NCBI GenBank assembly: GCA_037974665.1
Contig: CM075769.1
Location: 23,648,139 to 23,712,138, forward strand
Direction: 5' to 3'
DNA length: 64,000 nucleotides
Source: Ehretia macrophylla
Lineage: Eukaryota > Streptophyta > Magnoliopsida > Boraginales > Ehretiaceae
Shown here: in pieces, positions 35,638 through 47,330 of the stretch
Layout: each line of letters opens with the position of its first letter
How positions within the stretch are numbered: the first letter of the stretch is position 1
The notes under the pieces: model-generated
Told to the model about the DNA's origin: nothing
Databases searched by the model: none
What the model saw: the letters and a program-made list of their open reading frames with translations, nothing else
Made by a program: the position numbers and the translations under genes

Positions 35638-36678
35638 GTGTTTGGTTTTTGGTCTTCTCTGCTCCGCAGGTCACAGAAGCTGCACTTTTGTCCTCTTTTC
35701 CAGTGATTGCCCTTCCTAGCTCTAGCGCGACATTGGTGTGTTCGTTAGTGCATTGGTGTCCTGTTCATATGGTTTGGCTTCTCTCTTACGACTGGTTTTG
35801 AATGATATTCAAGGTTCTCATAATTGTGACTAGAGTTTCCTCTCTTTTGGTCACAATGCTTGTCTTTCTCGTCTAGCCACGCTCGATTCTATTCAGTGTG
35901 AGTCACCTTTGTAGCAATTTGGGTTGCTTTAGCAATTTTAATAGGGCACCTTTCTCCTGTATGGTAGTTTTCACTCCTTTAGCATTGTTTGTACTAATTA
36001 TATATTTTTTGATTAATATGAATGTGTTTATTCTGAACTCTTATATAGTTCGAATTTGATTAGTTTTTATATGTCCTATTTTTAATTAATAATATTATTT
36101 AAAAAATAATAATAATCTCTATTCCAAGATATCTACACGGATTTGGGCTCCGCTTTACAAGTTTTGTAAAGCGATTCACGAGAATTTTAAATTAATTTTT
36201 TTTGGATCCCGTGATAGGTGGTGCGTTGCCGTGAGACACCTAATTAGTAAGAGGTCCATTGTCCTAAAAAAAAAAAACAGATGGAATAAGAAATGAGGGC
36301 ATCGTGACCCACCTTTCTATTTAGGGATAATGAGTTCTTTTTTTCTTTTTCTTTTTTTTTTTTTAATCAGATACACGTTCTTTCCTTTTGTTGGATTGTC
36401 TTTGTTGCATGCAAGGCAGGTGTTGGAAATGGCTTTTCAGATTCTTCTGGTTAATTCTTTTTATTAATTAACTGATTGAATTTCTGAACAGTTGGATCGT
36501 GGAGGGCGGTGTGCCACATATGACCAGAATAAACAATATCGATTATGTCAGACAAAACAAAAAAAAGAAGAAAAAATATCGATTTTGACAACTAAATAAA
36601 TATCGATTTGTTGAGCCTAGATAGGAAACCTCAGTTATTTATTTGTTTAGAAAATAAAATCGTTAAGCATTTTATCAT
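35638..36678. other. intergenic, nothing recognised
   Basis: No supported gene. There is an A-run with TAATAATAA near 36100 and a T-run at 36339-36364. A piece at 36130-36260 with TTTTGTAAAGCGATTCACG is unassigned. Confidence 0.5.
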
Positions 36679-37026
36679 TGTCAGGAGTAGGACAACTTGG
36701 ACGATCAGATATATGGAGTCGTATAGAGTCATTGTGTGTGATCAAAATACTAAAATTAATCAATATGATTTCATTTAGAATTTTCTCCTCTGTAATTCGC
36801 CAACATACTAAAGTCGAAACATGTCATTTTGAAAGATTTGTTAATTTGTGTAAAACCCTTAATCTATTATGCAATATATGCAAGTATATATACAAGAGTT
36901 GGACCAAATTAAGAAAATACAAGAAGGAACATATCAGAGAAGTTTCCTAAGTACGAGGTAATGCCAATTAATCATCTAATTGCCTAAACCCCTATCATCT
37001 AATTGCCTAAACCCCTCTCTAACACA
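36679..37026 (-). repeat. Copia 3' LTR
   Basis: The element-strand start TGTGTTAGAGAGGG is fixed by the adjacent PPT. The other edge at 36679 (TGTCAGGAG on plus) is my best guess and gives about 348 bp, a normal Copia LTR size. On the element strand it has a TATA box (TATATATA, about 36889-36897). A 23-bp unit, ATCATCTAATTGCCTAAACC plus CCT, is repeated at 36971-36993 and 36994-37016. Confidence 0.55.
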
Positions 37027-37059
37027 CCCCCCCCCCCCCCCTTCCCTCCCTCCCCCCCC
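37027..37059 (-). other. Copia polypurine tract, G-rich
   Basis: The element strand is a 33-base run of G broken by single A's (GGGGGGGGAGGGAGGGAA, then a longer G run) next to the 3' LTR. It is unusually G-rich for a PPT and could form a G-quadruplex. Confidence 0.65.
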
Positions 37060-37223
37060 AGTAAAACTGTAGGCGCTAGTAATGGTAGGAATCGAAGTTT
37101 GAAGAGGATAGATGTGAAATGAGTCACAGAGAGAGACTTGGTCAAGAGATCAGCAAGCTAGGATTCAATAGAGATATGAGACAAGGTAATGACTCCATGT
37201 TGGTAATGATGGCACACCATGTG
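37060..37223 (-). pseudogene. Copia RNase H, C-terminal end
   Basis: The minus strand reads HHYQHGVITLSHISIES, a stop, then LADLLTKSLSVTHF. This is the end of Copia RNase H, where family members have a Q-x-AD-x-x-TK motif. It is separated from the rest of the domain by LARD1. Confidence 0.8.
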
Positions 37224-37886
37224 TGTAACACCCCGAACCAACACCTTCACGCCTGTAGGATACTCCTTGGACTTAGGGCCCAAGCGAGCACCGAGGCCAT
37301 GGCGAGTGGGCCCGGAAGTGCACTATAAATTTATTGACCCAAACCCGGCACACATTTAATGGCATTTAGATGCATTTAATTGATTGTTTAACTTAGTTTA
37401 TTCATTTTGCATTGATTTCATATTTCTTTTTAAAAGTATTTCAGTAATACTTACTTTAATTATTTTAAATGAGTATTAACTATTTTGATTGTTTTCAAAA
37501 CTCGGATTTATTTTCTTGTACTTAAATTACTTTATCTTCCACAAAATGGAAAAGTAACTCCGAGGCGGAGTAGTTTTAAACTATTCTACTATTCTACTTT
37601 TTAGAAATTATATTTTGATATTATTATTTACCATATTTATCGTAATTGTTTATTGACCGCTTGATCGTACCACATTGAAAATGAAAGTTAGAGGAATATT
37701 TCTCGGATTTTGTGAATAGTGTTTTTAGTTTAATTTAACTAGTTTTTAGTTGATTTTTATTGAATTGCAAGGTTTTAACTTGAATTAAATTAAATGGCAT
37801 CAAAATAGGCTAATTTGACCATTTTTAACTTGATTTTGACCAAGCCTTTTTGCCTTTGACCATTTTGCCCCTAAGTTGTCATCTTT

Positions 37887-37892
37887 TATAAA
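37887..37892 (+). promoter_or_regulatory. LARD1 LTR TATA box
   Basis: TATAAA in TCTTTTATAAAACAAAGG, followed by a purine tract. The same sequence is at 41970-41975 in the 3' LTR. It places U3 at about 660 bp, leaving a very long R-U5. Confidence 0.6.
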
Positions 37893-39328
37893 ACAAAGGA
37901 AAGAAAAAAAAAAAAAAAACAAGGCAAAGGCCACCATGGCCGAAACTCCATGGAAAGAAAAGAATTTTTTTTTTTTTTTTGCATTTTCTTCTTCAATCTT
38001 GCATGGAATTGGACGAGGATCATGGTTAGGGTCATTGCGGGTCTTGATCTTCAATCTCTGTGAGAGTTTTCACGTTTTTGTGCATTTTTATTCGAATTTG
38101 ATTTTTGATTCAATTTCTTAGATTTGATATTTAATGCATTATAATGCCTGAAATTGCTTGGAATTGTCTCTTTAGGGATCGTAGAGCATTGCTTGTTAGT
38201 TATTTAGCAATTTTTATAGCTAGAAACGCAAATTGAAATTGGGGAAGAACAATAAATAGTATTTTTAAATAGTAAAACCCTAGATTTTTGAATTTTTGAT
38301 ATGAATTGCAATTTCTTGATTTGGATAGGTGCCATTAATGTTAGAAAGATAAAATGTGCAATAAAAATGGACTGGCCTTTGTTAAAAATTGGAAATTAGA
38401 CAAAAAAATGTAAAGGGGCCGTTTGACCAAGAGTTGACCGTGCTCGAATTGAGTTGGGGGTTTTGCTATTGAGGGCATGAAAGCACTTTTGGCGCTGTTG
38501 TGGCGTTGATTGAGTTTTCGGTTAACATAGCTGTAGTTCAAACGCAGTAGGTGGACTTTCGGGCTTCGGTTGAGAAAGTGATGTTTTGTGCCATAGAAAC
38601 GTGCCTTGTAGTGCCTAAGTAAAGGAAGTGAAATCGGTTTCCTAATCTCGTAGCTCGTTTGCTCGTAATTTCCCTTGGAAGTTAGAGATTGAATAGTGAT
38701 ATTTGTAGCTTTTCTTGTTTGAACTGCTAATTACTTGTTTAGTTGATAATCTTGTTGATATTAATGACAATCATGCTTGAAAAGTTAATTGAATGCTAAT
38801 ATTGATTGTAAATGCTTGATATCTCGTATATTGCCACTAATTTGTACTTTTGTGATATCGCTCGTTTATTGCTTGTATCTCGTATTGCATTGCATGGTGT
38901 TAGGCGCGTGAGTGATAGGCCTTTCTGGGCAGTCTCGGGCTGCCAGGGTTGGTTTGCTCTAGCTCCGTGTCCTATTCCCATTCTCGCTAGGGGTGCCGCC
39001 CTGGGAGATTTGGGTTGTAGATGTGTCGGGGTACATCCAGAATACACCTAGTGGATGTTATAAGGTGGTTGCACGCTTATTGTCATCGTTGTCAACATCA
39101 AGCTCGAGATTGATGTATCGCTTGTGAAATGGTACATTGCTCGTATGAGTGAACCATAGCCTTCAAAGTGTGGTATAACTTTGAATGGTTGTGTTAATGC
39201 TTTTATTAATTATTTATTGTATTGTTGTTTATATTGATTGCTTTACTTGTCGGTTATATTGCTTAACTGTCTTATTTGCATTGCACGATCTTCTTTATCT
39301 CCACCTCGATATCTGTTTCACCCTCACT

Positions 39329-39351
39329 GAGTATACATGTTGTGTATACTC
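39329..39351 (+). other. LTR hairpin (LARD1 5' LTR)
   Basis: GAGTATACA and TGTATACTC pair over nine bases around TGTTG, immediately after CCCTCACT. The 3' LTR copy (about 43407-43429) has GAGTATACG, which keeps pairing as a G:U wobble. Confidence 0.75.
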
Positions 39352-39870
39352 ACTCCTCACCACCACATTTCAGGAGTTGCCGTGTTAGCTGGAAAGCCCG
39401 TGCTTGAAGAGTTGTCTTGCGTGTTATGTGGCTGAGTGGTAGAAAGATGCAAAGGTGTATGTTTTCATGTGTTGTATGTATTTAGTGTTAAAAGGAATGT
39501 CATTTAAGTTTAACTAGGTTATTGAAGTGGTATGATAAGTTAGTTTATGTATTCAGTTAGTATAGTTTGACTTCAATGCATATATGTAATTGTCTAAAGG
39601 AAAGAGTTAGAATAGTTTGGGTACTTGGAAATGTATATATACTTGTTGTGTTTAATTGTTGAGAACCGAGGCTCGGATGGCCTTGAGGAATTATGAATGG
39701 TTGGACACGGTACTGGTTCACTTATATGCTATCGCAGGTTTGCATATTGCCTAGAAACATGAGAGACTCCATCTGTTTTTCCCTAAATTTTATGCTCGGG
39801 TTTGGAATTGGGTTGCGATTAGATTGATTAATAGAACTTCCGGTCTCGAGAGGGATCGGGGTGTTACAAG

Positions 39871-39882
39871 TGGTATCAGAGC
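39871..39882 (+). other. LARD1 primer-binding site
   Basis: TGGTATCAGAGC, the initiator-Met tRNA complement, two bases after the LTR. Confidence 0.92.
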
Positions 39883-41404
39883 TTGTTTAGCTCATAAGCC
39901 AGGACAGGGTCCTCGGTCTGTCGGGTAGTAACCCTTAGATTTGTGCTTGTTAAGTGAGTTTTGAAAATGTGTGCCTGTATGTAAGATTTTGTGTCTTAAA
40001 TTGAATGTGTGCCCCTGTGTGATATAGTTCTGTGATGTGTGTTAAAGGTGTGTTACGTGAAGTGAAGTGACTACTCGTGTATCGAATTGGCATCGTGAAT
40101 CGAATCGACCTCGTGAATTGTTATTTGCTTGAAGTATTGCTTGTAATGTGTGTATTGGAATGTCTTGAATTGGTTGTGCCATGATTTGAATTGATTATGT
40201 TGTGCTTGACTTGATTGTCGTGCTTGAGTGACTTTGTTGAATAAACTATTTTGCAAACATGCTTGCATAATGGATTAAGGCATATATGTATAAATGTGAT
40301 ATCTTGGCATTCATACATGTCCTATTGAAATGGTAAGAAAGACTTCTTCCTCCCCTGAAGAGAAGTGGTTAGTAGCAGGCCCTCCAAGTTATATGGATTG
40401 ACGGGAATGAGCAGTATTTGACTAGCCTTTATTTGGGAGTTGGTGTTTGTTTTTGGAGCTCGGTTATTGGCGAATCTCTAAGGTCCTCCTCTATGCTTAA
40501 CAATTGTGAAAGAGTAGCTTTCTTTTGGGGTTCTATTTGGTTGTCCTCTGGAGCATTCTTTGGTTTTCTTATTGGGTATTCTTTGGAACTTTTGTTGGCG
40601 CTTCTTGGTAGACTTGGCTATTGGGGTTTCAATCGGACTTACTGCATGGTATTATCTATGGCATATGTGTCTTGGTCATTATTGGTGTGTTACTGGCATC
40701 GCTTATTGGAAATTCTTCAATAGCATTCTATAAAATTCTTAGTGGTCATTTATCTAGTACTTGCTTATTGGGCAATCCTTGGTACTTTCTTATTGGAGCA
40801 TTGTTTCGGGTATTTTCTTTAGTGTTCCTCAGTGGGTTTGGTATTTGGAATTCCTATCATACTTATTGTATAGTACTACTTACGATATTCTGTAGAATTC
40901 TTAGTGGGCATTCTACTAGTATTTTCCTTGATGGCACTTATTGGAAGTCTTACACCTGGAATCCTGTTCAGACTTATTATCTCATATTGCTTACGCTATG
41001 TTGTCGAATACTTTGGGCTTTCTTGGTGGTAAGTTGTATAAAGTTTGCACTCTGCAAATGGTGATGAGGTCTTGGAGTTTGGTCTTATATGTGTTGCATC
41101 TACTCTGGCTATCCTTTGACTTCCTTATTTGGTACTTGTTGAACTTCTACTGGAGATTCGTATGTGGGTTATTTCTTCGGCATTCTTCTTGTCATTAATA
41201 TGTGATGTTAATTTTATCTACAGTATCTCTGCTTCAGTCTTTAGTTGGTATTTTCTCGGCATTCTTGGTTGGAATTTCTATTTGGGTTTTCCTACGAGTA
41301 TCTTATTCAGTGTCTTGCTCAGCAACCAATGAAGAGTGGTCAGAGTTAGATCTCAGGTGATGCTGAGTCCTATTGAAAGAAGAATTGCGAGATGCAATTG
41401 TTTT
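39883..41404 (+). repeat. LARD1 internal domain of degenerate short repeats
   Basis: No gag or pol. From about 40400 to 41340 the sequence is dominated by diverged repeats of a phrase like TTCTTATTGGG/TATTCTTTGGAA, for example CTTATTGGGTATTCTTTGG, TTCTTAGTGGTCATT and TTCTTAGTGGGCATTC. The frames across it (40418-40723, 40621-41064, 40941-41332) give hydrophobic Leu/Phe/Trp-rich peptides in different phases, as expected from T/G-rich repeats, and I do not call them genes. Confidence 0.7.
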
Positions 41405-41417
41405 AAGGGGGGAAGGA
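41405..41417 (+). other. LARD1 polypurine tract
   Basis: AAGGGGGGAAGGA directly before the 3' LTR. Confidence 0.85.
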
Positions 41418-43947
41418 TGTGATAACCCGAACCCGGCACGCATTTAATGACATTTAGATACATTTAATTGATTGTTTAACTTAGTTTATTCATTTTGCAT
41501 TGATATTTCTTTTTAAAAGTATTTTAGTAATACTTACATTAATTATTTTAAATGAGTATTAACTATTTTGATTATTTTCAAAACTCGGATTTATTTTCTT
41601 GTACTTAAATTACTTTATCTTCCACAAAATGGAAAAGTAACTCCGAGATGGAGTAGGTTTTAAATTATTCTACTATTCTACTTTTTAGAAATTATATTTT
41701 GATATTGTTATTTACCATACTTATCGTAATCGTTTATTGACCGCTTGATCGTATCGCATTGAAAATGAAAGTTAGAGGAATATTTCTCGGATTTCGTGAA
41801 TAGTGTTTCTAGTTTAATTTAACTAGTTTTTAGTTGATTTTATTGAATTGCAAGGTTTTAACTTGAATTAGATTAAATGACATCAAAATAGGCTAATTTG
41901 ACCATTTTTAATTTGATTTTGACCAAGCCTTTTTGCCTTTGACCATTTTGCCCCTAAATTGTCATCTTTTATAAAACAAAGGAAAGAAAAAAAAATAAAA
42001 ACAAGGCAAAGGCCACCATGGCCGAAACTCCATGGAAAGAAAAGAAAAAAATTTCTTTTGCATTTTCTTCTCCAATCTTGCGTGGAATTGGATGAGGATC
42101 GTGGCTAGGGTCCTTGCGGGTCTTGATCTTCAATCTCTGTGAAGGTTTTCACATTTTTGTGCATTTTTATTCGAATTTGATTTTTGATTCAATTTCTTAG
42201 ATTTGATATTTAATGCGTTATAATGCATGAAATTGCTTGGAATTGTCTTTTTAGGGATCGTAGAGCATTGCTTGTTAGTTATTTAGCAATTTTTACGGCT
42301 AGAAACGCAAATTGAAATTGGGGAAGAATAATGAATAGTTTTTTTGAATAGTAAAACCCTAGATTTTTGGATTTTTTATCCGATTTGCAATTTCTTGATT
42401 TGGATAGGTGCTATTAATGTTAGAAAGATAAAATGTGCAATAAAAATGGACTGACCTTTGTTAAAAATTGGAAATTAGACAAAGAAACGTAAAGGGGCCG
42501 TTTGACCAAGAGTTGACCGTACTCGAATTGAGTTGGGGGTTTTGCTATTGAGGGCATGAAAGCACTTTTGGTGTTGTTGTGGCGTTGATTGAGTGTTCGG
42601 TTAACATAGCTATAGTTCAAACGCAGTAGGTGGACTTTCGGGCTTCGGTTGGGAAAGTGAGATTTCGTGCCATAGAAACGTGCCTTGTAGTGCCTAAGTG
42701 AAGGTAGTGAAATCGGTTTCCTAATCCTGTAGCTCGTTTGCTCGTAATTTCTCTTGGAAGTTAGAGATTGAATAGTAATATTTGTAGCTTTTCTTGTTTG
42801 AACTGCTAATTACTTGTTTAGTTGATAATCTTGTTGATATTAATGATAATTATGCTTGAAAAGTTAATTGAATGCTAATATTGATTGTAAATGCTTGATA
42901 TCTCGTATATCGCCACTAATCTGTACTTTTGTGTTATCGCTCGTTTATTGCTTGTATCTCGTATTGCATTGCATAGTGTCAGGCGCGTGAGTGATGGGCC
43001 TCTCTGGGCAGTCTCGGGCTGTCATGGTTGGTTTGCTCTAGCTCCGTGTCCTATTCCCATTCTCGCTAGGGGTGCCGCCCTGGGAGATTTGGGTTGTAGA
43101 TGTGTCGGGGTACATCCAGAGTACACCCAGTGGATGTTATAAGGTGGTTGCGCGCTTATTGTCATCGTTGTCAATATCAAGCTTGAGATTGATGTATCGC
43201 TCGTGAAATGGTACATTGCTCGTATGAGTGAACCATAGCCTTCAAAGTGTAGTATAGCTTTGAATGGTTGTGTTAATACTTTTATTAATTGTTTATTGTA
43301 TTGTTGTTTATATTGATTGATTTACTTGTCGGTTATATTGCTTAACTGTCTTATTTGCATTGCACGATCTTCTTTCTCTCCACCTCAATATTTGTTTCGC
43401 CCTCACTGAGTATACGTGTTGTGTATACTCACTTCTCACCACCATATTTCAGGAGTTGCCGTGTTAGCTGGAAAGCCCGTGCTTAAAGAGTTGTCTTGCG
43501 TGTTATGTGGCTGAGTGGTAGAAAGATGCAAAGGTGTATGTTTTCATGTGTTGTATGTATTTAGTGTTAAAATGAATGTAATTTAAGTTTAACTAGGTTA
43601 TTAAAGTGATATGATAAGTTAGTTTATGTATTCAGTTAGTATAGTTTGACTTCAATGCATATATGTAATTGTTTAAAGGAAAGAGTTAGAATAGTCTGGG
43701 TACTTAGAAATGTATATATACTTGTTGTGTTTAATTGTTGAGAACCGAGGCTCGGATGGCCTTGAGGAATTGTGAATGGTTGGACACGGTACTGGTCCAC
43801 ATATATGCTATCGTAGGTTTGCATTTTGCCTAGAAACAAGGGAGACTCCGTCCATTTTTCCCTAAATTTTATGCCTGGGTTTGGAATTGGGTTGCGATTA
43901 GATTGATTAATAGAACTTCCGGTCTCGGGAGGGATCGGGGTGTTACA
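41418..43947 (+). repeat. LARD1 3' LTR
   Basis: Starts TGTGATAACCCGAACCCGGC, joining directly to sequence that lies about 110 bp inside the 5' LTR. It ends GGGGTGTTACA. About 2530 bp. Confidence 0.9.
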
Positions 43948-43952
43948 ATGTG

Positions 43953-46782
43953 ACAATTGAGTTCAATTTGTTTTGTGCGCTAATAAAAAAAAATCATTAC
44001 TAGAAATATGAATGACACTCTTATTGTCACATAAGAGAGCGGTGGGTTGCGCCTTGGAGACACCAATATTTGCAAGAAGATGACGAAGCCATACGATCTC
44101 TTTGGTTGTGTTGACAAGGGCACAATACTCGAACTTGGTACTAGAGCGAGAAACAACACTCTACTTTTTGCCTATCCAGGAAATAAAGGAATGGCCAAGA
44201 AAAAGAAAGAAACCAATTGTGGACTTATGATCAGTGATATCCATAGCCCAATCAGTATCAAAGTAAGCAGAAAGATGGGGAGATGATGAAGATGATAGTA
44301 GAAGGCCATGATGAAGTGTGCCTCGAAGATACCAAATAATACGAAGAACTGCAAAGTAGCAGTCGGTGTGAGGAAAGGCCATGAACTGAGAAACAATATG
44401 AACAACATGTGCAATGTCAAGTTGAGTAATCGTCAAGTATGTGAGCATACCAACCAACTGACGATATAAGAAAGGCTCCCAAAGCGGGGTACAGTCAGTG
44501 GGCCGAAGCTTAACATTGAGAGCCAGAGGAGTGTCAGCAACCTTCCCATAAGAAAAGTGAGGAAGAGAGAGAATATTGGAGGCATACTTGATATGTGAAA
44601 GAACATAACCTTGAGAGCTACGACCAACCTCAATGCCAAGAAAATATGTCAAATTGCCATGATCTATCATTTCAAAGGAGCGGGACAGAAAGAGCTGAGT
44701 GTCAGAGATCCCCTGAGTATCACTACCGGTGAAGATTATATCATCAACATATGAAAGAAGAAACACATCACCATGAGCACTATGCCGAATAAAAAGAGCT
44801 GATTCATTACTACTTTGATGAAAGCCAAATGTGCGAATGGTAGAGCGAAACTTCTCAAACCAAGCACGTAGGACCTGTTTAAGACCATACAAGGTATGAC
44901 AAAGACGACACACTTGACCAAGCTGGTGAAAGAGACCAAGCAGAGGGTCCATATAAACTTCTTCAGTAAGGTTACCATTAAGAAATACATTTTTAACATC
45001 CATTTGATGGAGATCCTAATGGCAAAGAAAGGCAACTACAACAACTGTGTGAACTGTGGTCATGCGAGCAACAAGAGCGAATGTCTCTTCATAATCCAAG
45101 CCATATTCACGACTAAGCAACCTTTATAGAACTTAATGGACCCATCTGCTGAAGTTTTAATTTTGTAGATCCACCTCTAACCAATAGTAGACTTGCCATA
45201 AGGTAAATTAGTTAGTTCCCAAGTACAAGTACAAGTCGAAGCCTGCAACTCTCCTTGCATTGCCTTGGACCATTTAAGATGTGTGCTTGCTTCTCTGTAG
45301 GTCTGAGGCTCATGGAGGTCTAATAAATGAGTAGTATAGTAATGGTAATCAGTAAGATAAGAGGGAGGAACATGAGTACAAAGGGGATAACTGGGAATTA
45401 CCTCGATAGAATTGTCGAACAGAACACTTATAGGAGAGATAGGTAAAGTTGGAGAGGGTGTAGGAGCATCGGGCGGGATCAGAGAATAAGCGGAAGATGA
45501 GGACGACGTTGGAGCAGAAGAGGAAGACGATGTTAGAGGGAAAAGACCAACAGAAGGAAAGGATGAAGAAGTGTCGTTGTGAGGAAGATCCATAAAGGAA
45601 ACAAACTCCCAAAAGATCACATTACGAGATAAGCAAATGCATTTCGTAGTAGGATCATCATATCGATAACCTTTCTATTCGACACCATATCCAAGAAAGA
45701 CACAAATGGCAGATTTAGGGAAGAGTTTGAAGCGCTTTATAGTAGGTAATCAGACAAAACAAGTTGAACCAAATCCACGTAAATAGCTATAAGACGGAGG
45801 GACATTAAATAATAGTTCATATGGGCACTTGTTATTAAGAAGGGTAGTAGGTGTGCGATTGATGAGATAAATGGTAGTAGAGACTACTTCACCCCAAAAT
45901 GTCTTGGGAAGATGAGAAGAGATAAGCATAGTCTGAGCAGTCTCGACAATATGATGATGTTTTCTCTCAGCGACACCATTTTGTTGAGGGGTGTCAGGAC
46001 AAGACGATTGAGGAAGTGTGCTATGTGATTTAAAAAGGTCTATAAATGTAGTTGAATAAAATTCACCATCAGAGTTAGAACGAAAAGTTTCAATATTTTT
46101 AGAAAATTGTGTGCGGATCATAGTAGTAAATTCAACATACAATTTATAAACATCAGATTTATTATGAAGCACATAAAGTCACGTATAATGAGAAACTTCA
46201 TCAATAAAAAGCACATAGTAATAAACACCATTAAGATATGAGACTGAACATGTCCCAACATCACTATAAATTAAATCGAAGGTACTAGTAGTAGTCCTAG
46301 AGCTTAAAGAAAAAGGTATGTAATCTACTTACCAAGGAGGCAATGCTCACAATTCATATGTTTATTGGGGGAAACATGTCCCAAGTAACCTTGAGAAAAT
46401 AAAGTGTTTAAGCAAAAAGAGGAAATGTGGCCACGATGATGCCACAGAGAAAAAGTACTAGCAGTAACATGAGGCGTTAGAGGAAGATGAAGAGACTCAA
46501 TGTAATATAGACGTCTGACTCTATGTCCTATACCACATAAGTTCCTCGTCGGGTAATCTTGCACAACACAACCTAAGTCAATAAATTGAACATGATAGCC
46601 TTGATCACAAAGCTAGCTAATAGAGACAAACTTCATTGATAAGTCTGGCACAAGCCAAACATTGGGTAAAATAATGGAGGTAGTATGAATGGAACCTATA
46701 TAGTTGACACTAAGAGGTGTATTATTGGCAGTGTAGATAGGAAAACTAGAAGATGAAAGAGAGTAGTGGGATAAGGAGTCAG
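43953..46782 (-). pseudogene. Copia protease tail, integrase, RT and RNase H
   Basis: From right: GAG-pre-integrase text (LWHHRGHISSFCLNTLF ... CEHCLLGK, 46325-46564) follows the protease tail. Integrase (45750-46172) reads FRSNSDGEFYSTTF with the second Asp and TPQQNGVAERKHHHIVETAQ with the Glu region. A Ser/Pro-rich linker follows. RT starts at WSKAMQGEL...TWELTNLPYGKSTIG (45177-45620), with a stop after IG. The 280-residue frame 44161-45003 has YGLKQVLRAWFEKF, the catalytic YVDD at residues 85-88, FLGIEVGRSSQGYVLSH and the RNase H start, ending GKK-stop where relatives read Gln. The rest of RNase H runs to the LARD1 border. Several stops. Confidence 0.88.
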
Positions 46783-47330
46783 TGTTGGGATTAGTATGCC
46801 CAAAAGAGCATTAGCACATGACATTTCACTGATTAATGAATACATATTGTGATTGTTTATGATTAATGGTTACATTCATACATATTCCCTCTACTTTATT
46901 TGTGTATAATTGAATTGTATAAAAGACCTTGACCCATAGTAAATGACTTAGGTGCACAGTGTCCGTGCACAGAAGGTCTAAGTCATAGACACTTGGTTCT
47001 AGAATTAGTTCATAACTGATTAATAGAGTTGAGAACTTCATCAAGGTCTAGATTATAGTGAGTTAGTCTCCCATGAAGGGTGACCTACCTTGGTCATTGG
47101 TAGGTTTCTGGACTAAGCCTCACTAGTGTGTGTGTGTCACACATTGTACGGACCACTTAGGTATGATCTCTCCAAAAGGTACTATCAAAGATAGAAATCA
47201 ATATATGCTTTATGCTACTAAGTGATCAGTACTCTTAATCTTGAGCATATGTGGATGAACTGGCGAAATTAGGTTTATGTGCTTTGATGCACTATGGGTG
47301 AAATCTCAATTGTAGGTCAACAACTCTGTG

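Larger units (their letters stand above)
37224..39868 (+). repeat. LARD1 5' LTR
   Basis: Starts TGTAACACCCCGAACC and ends GGGGTGTTACA, 2645 bp. It matches 41418-43947 closely apart from about 110 bp near its start (37235-37345) that the 3' LTR lacks. Landmarks: TATAAA at 37887-37892, a purine tract and AAGGCCACCATGGCC, and a hairpin at 39329-39351. The small ATG frames in it recur in the other LTR and carry no known domain. Confidence 0.9.
37224..43947 (+). mobile_element. LARD1: large non-autonomous LTR element
   Basis: 6724 bp with a perfect 5-bp target duplication ATGTG (37219-37223, 43948-43952) and TG...CA ends. It has 5' LTR, Met-tRNA PBS, a 1.55-kb internal region without retroviral genes, PPT and 3' LTR. 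The LTR type, PBS and size suggest it depends on a gypsy (Tekay-like) partner. It lies inside the RNase H of the minus-strand Copia element. Confidence 0.9.

Noticed and set aside
38812..39051. 79-residue frame, repeated at 42891-43142 in LARD1
   Set aside because: Same reason: LTR copies of one sequence, with no codon-level sign of selection that I can see.
40418..41332. Overlapping hydrophobic frames that look like a multi-pass membrane protein
   Set aside because: They lie in three phases of the T/G-rich degenerate repeats of LARD1, with no starts in context and no conserved motif.
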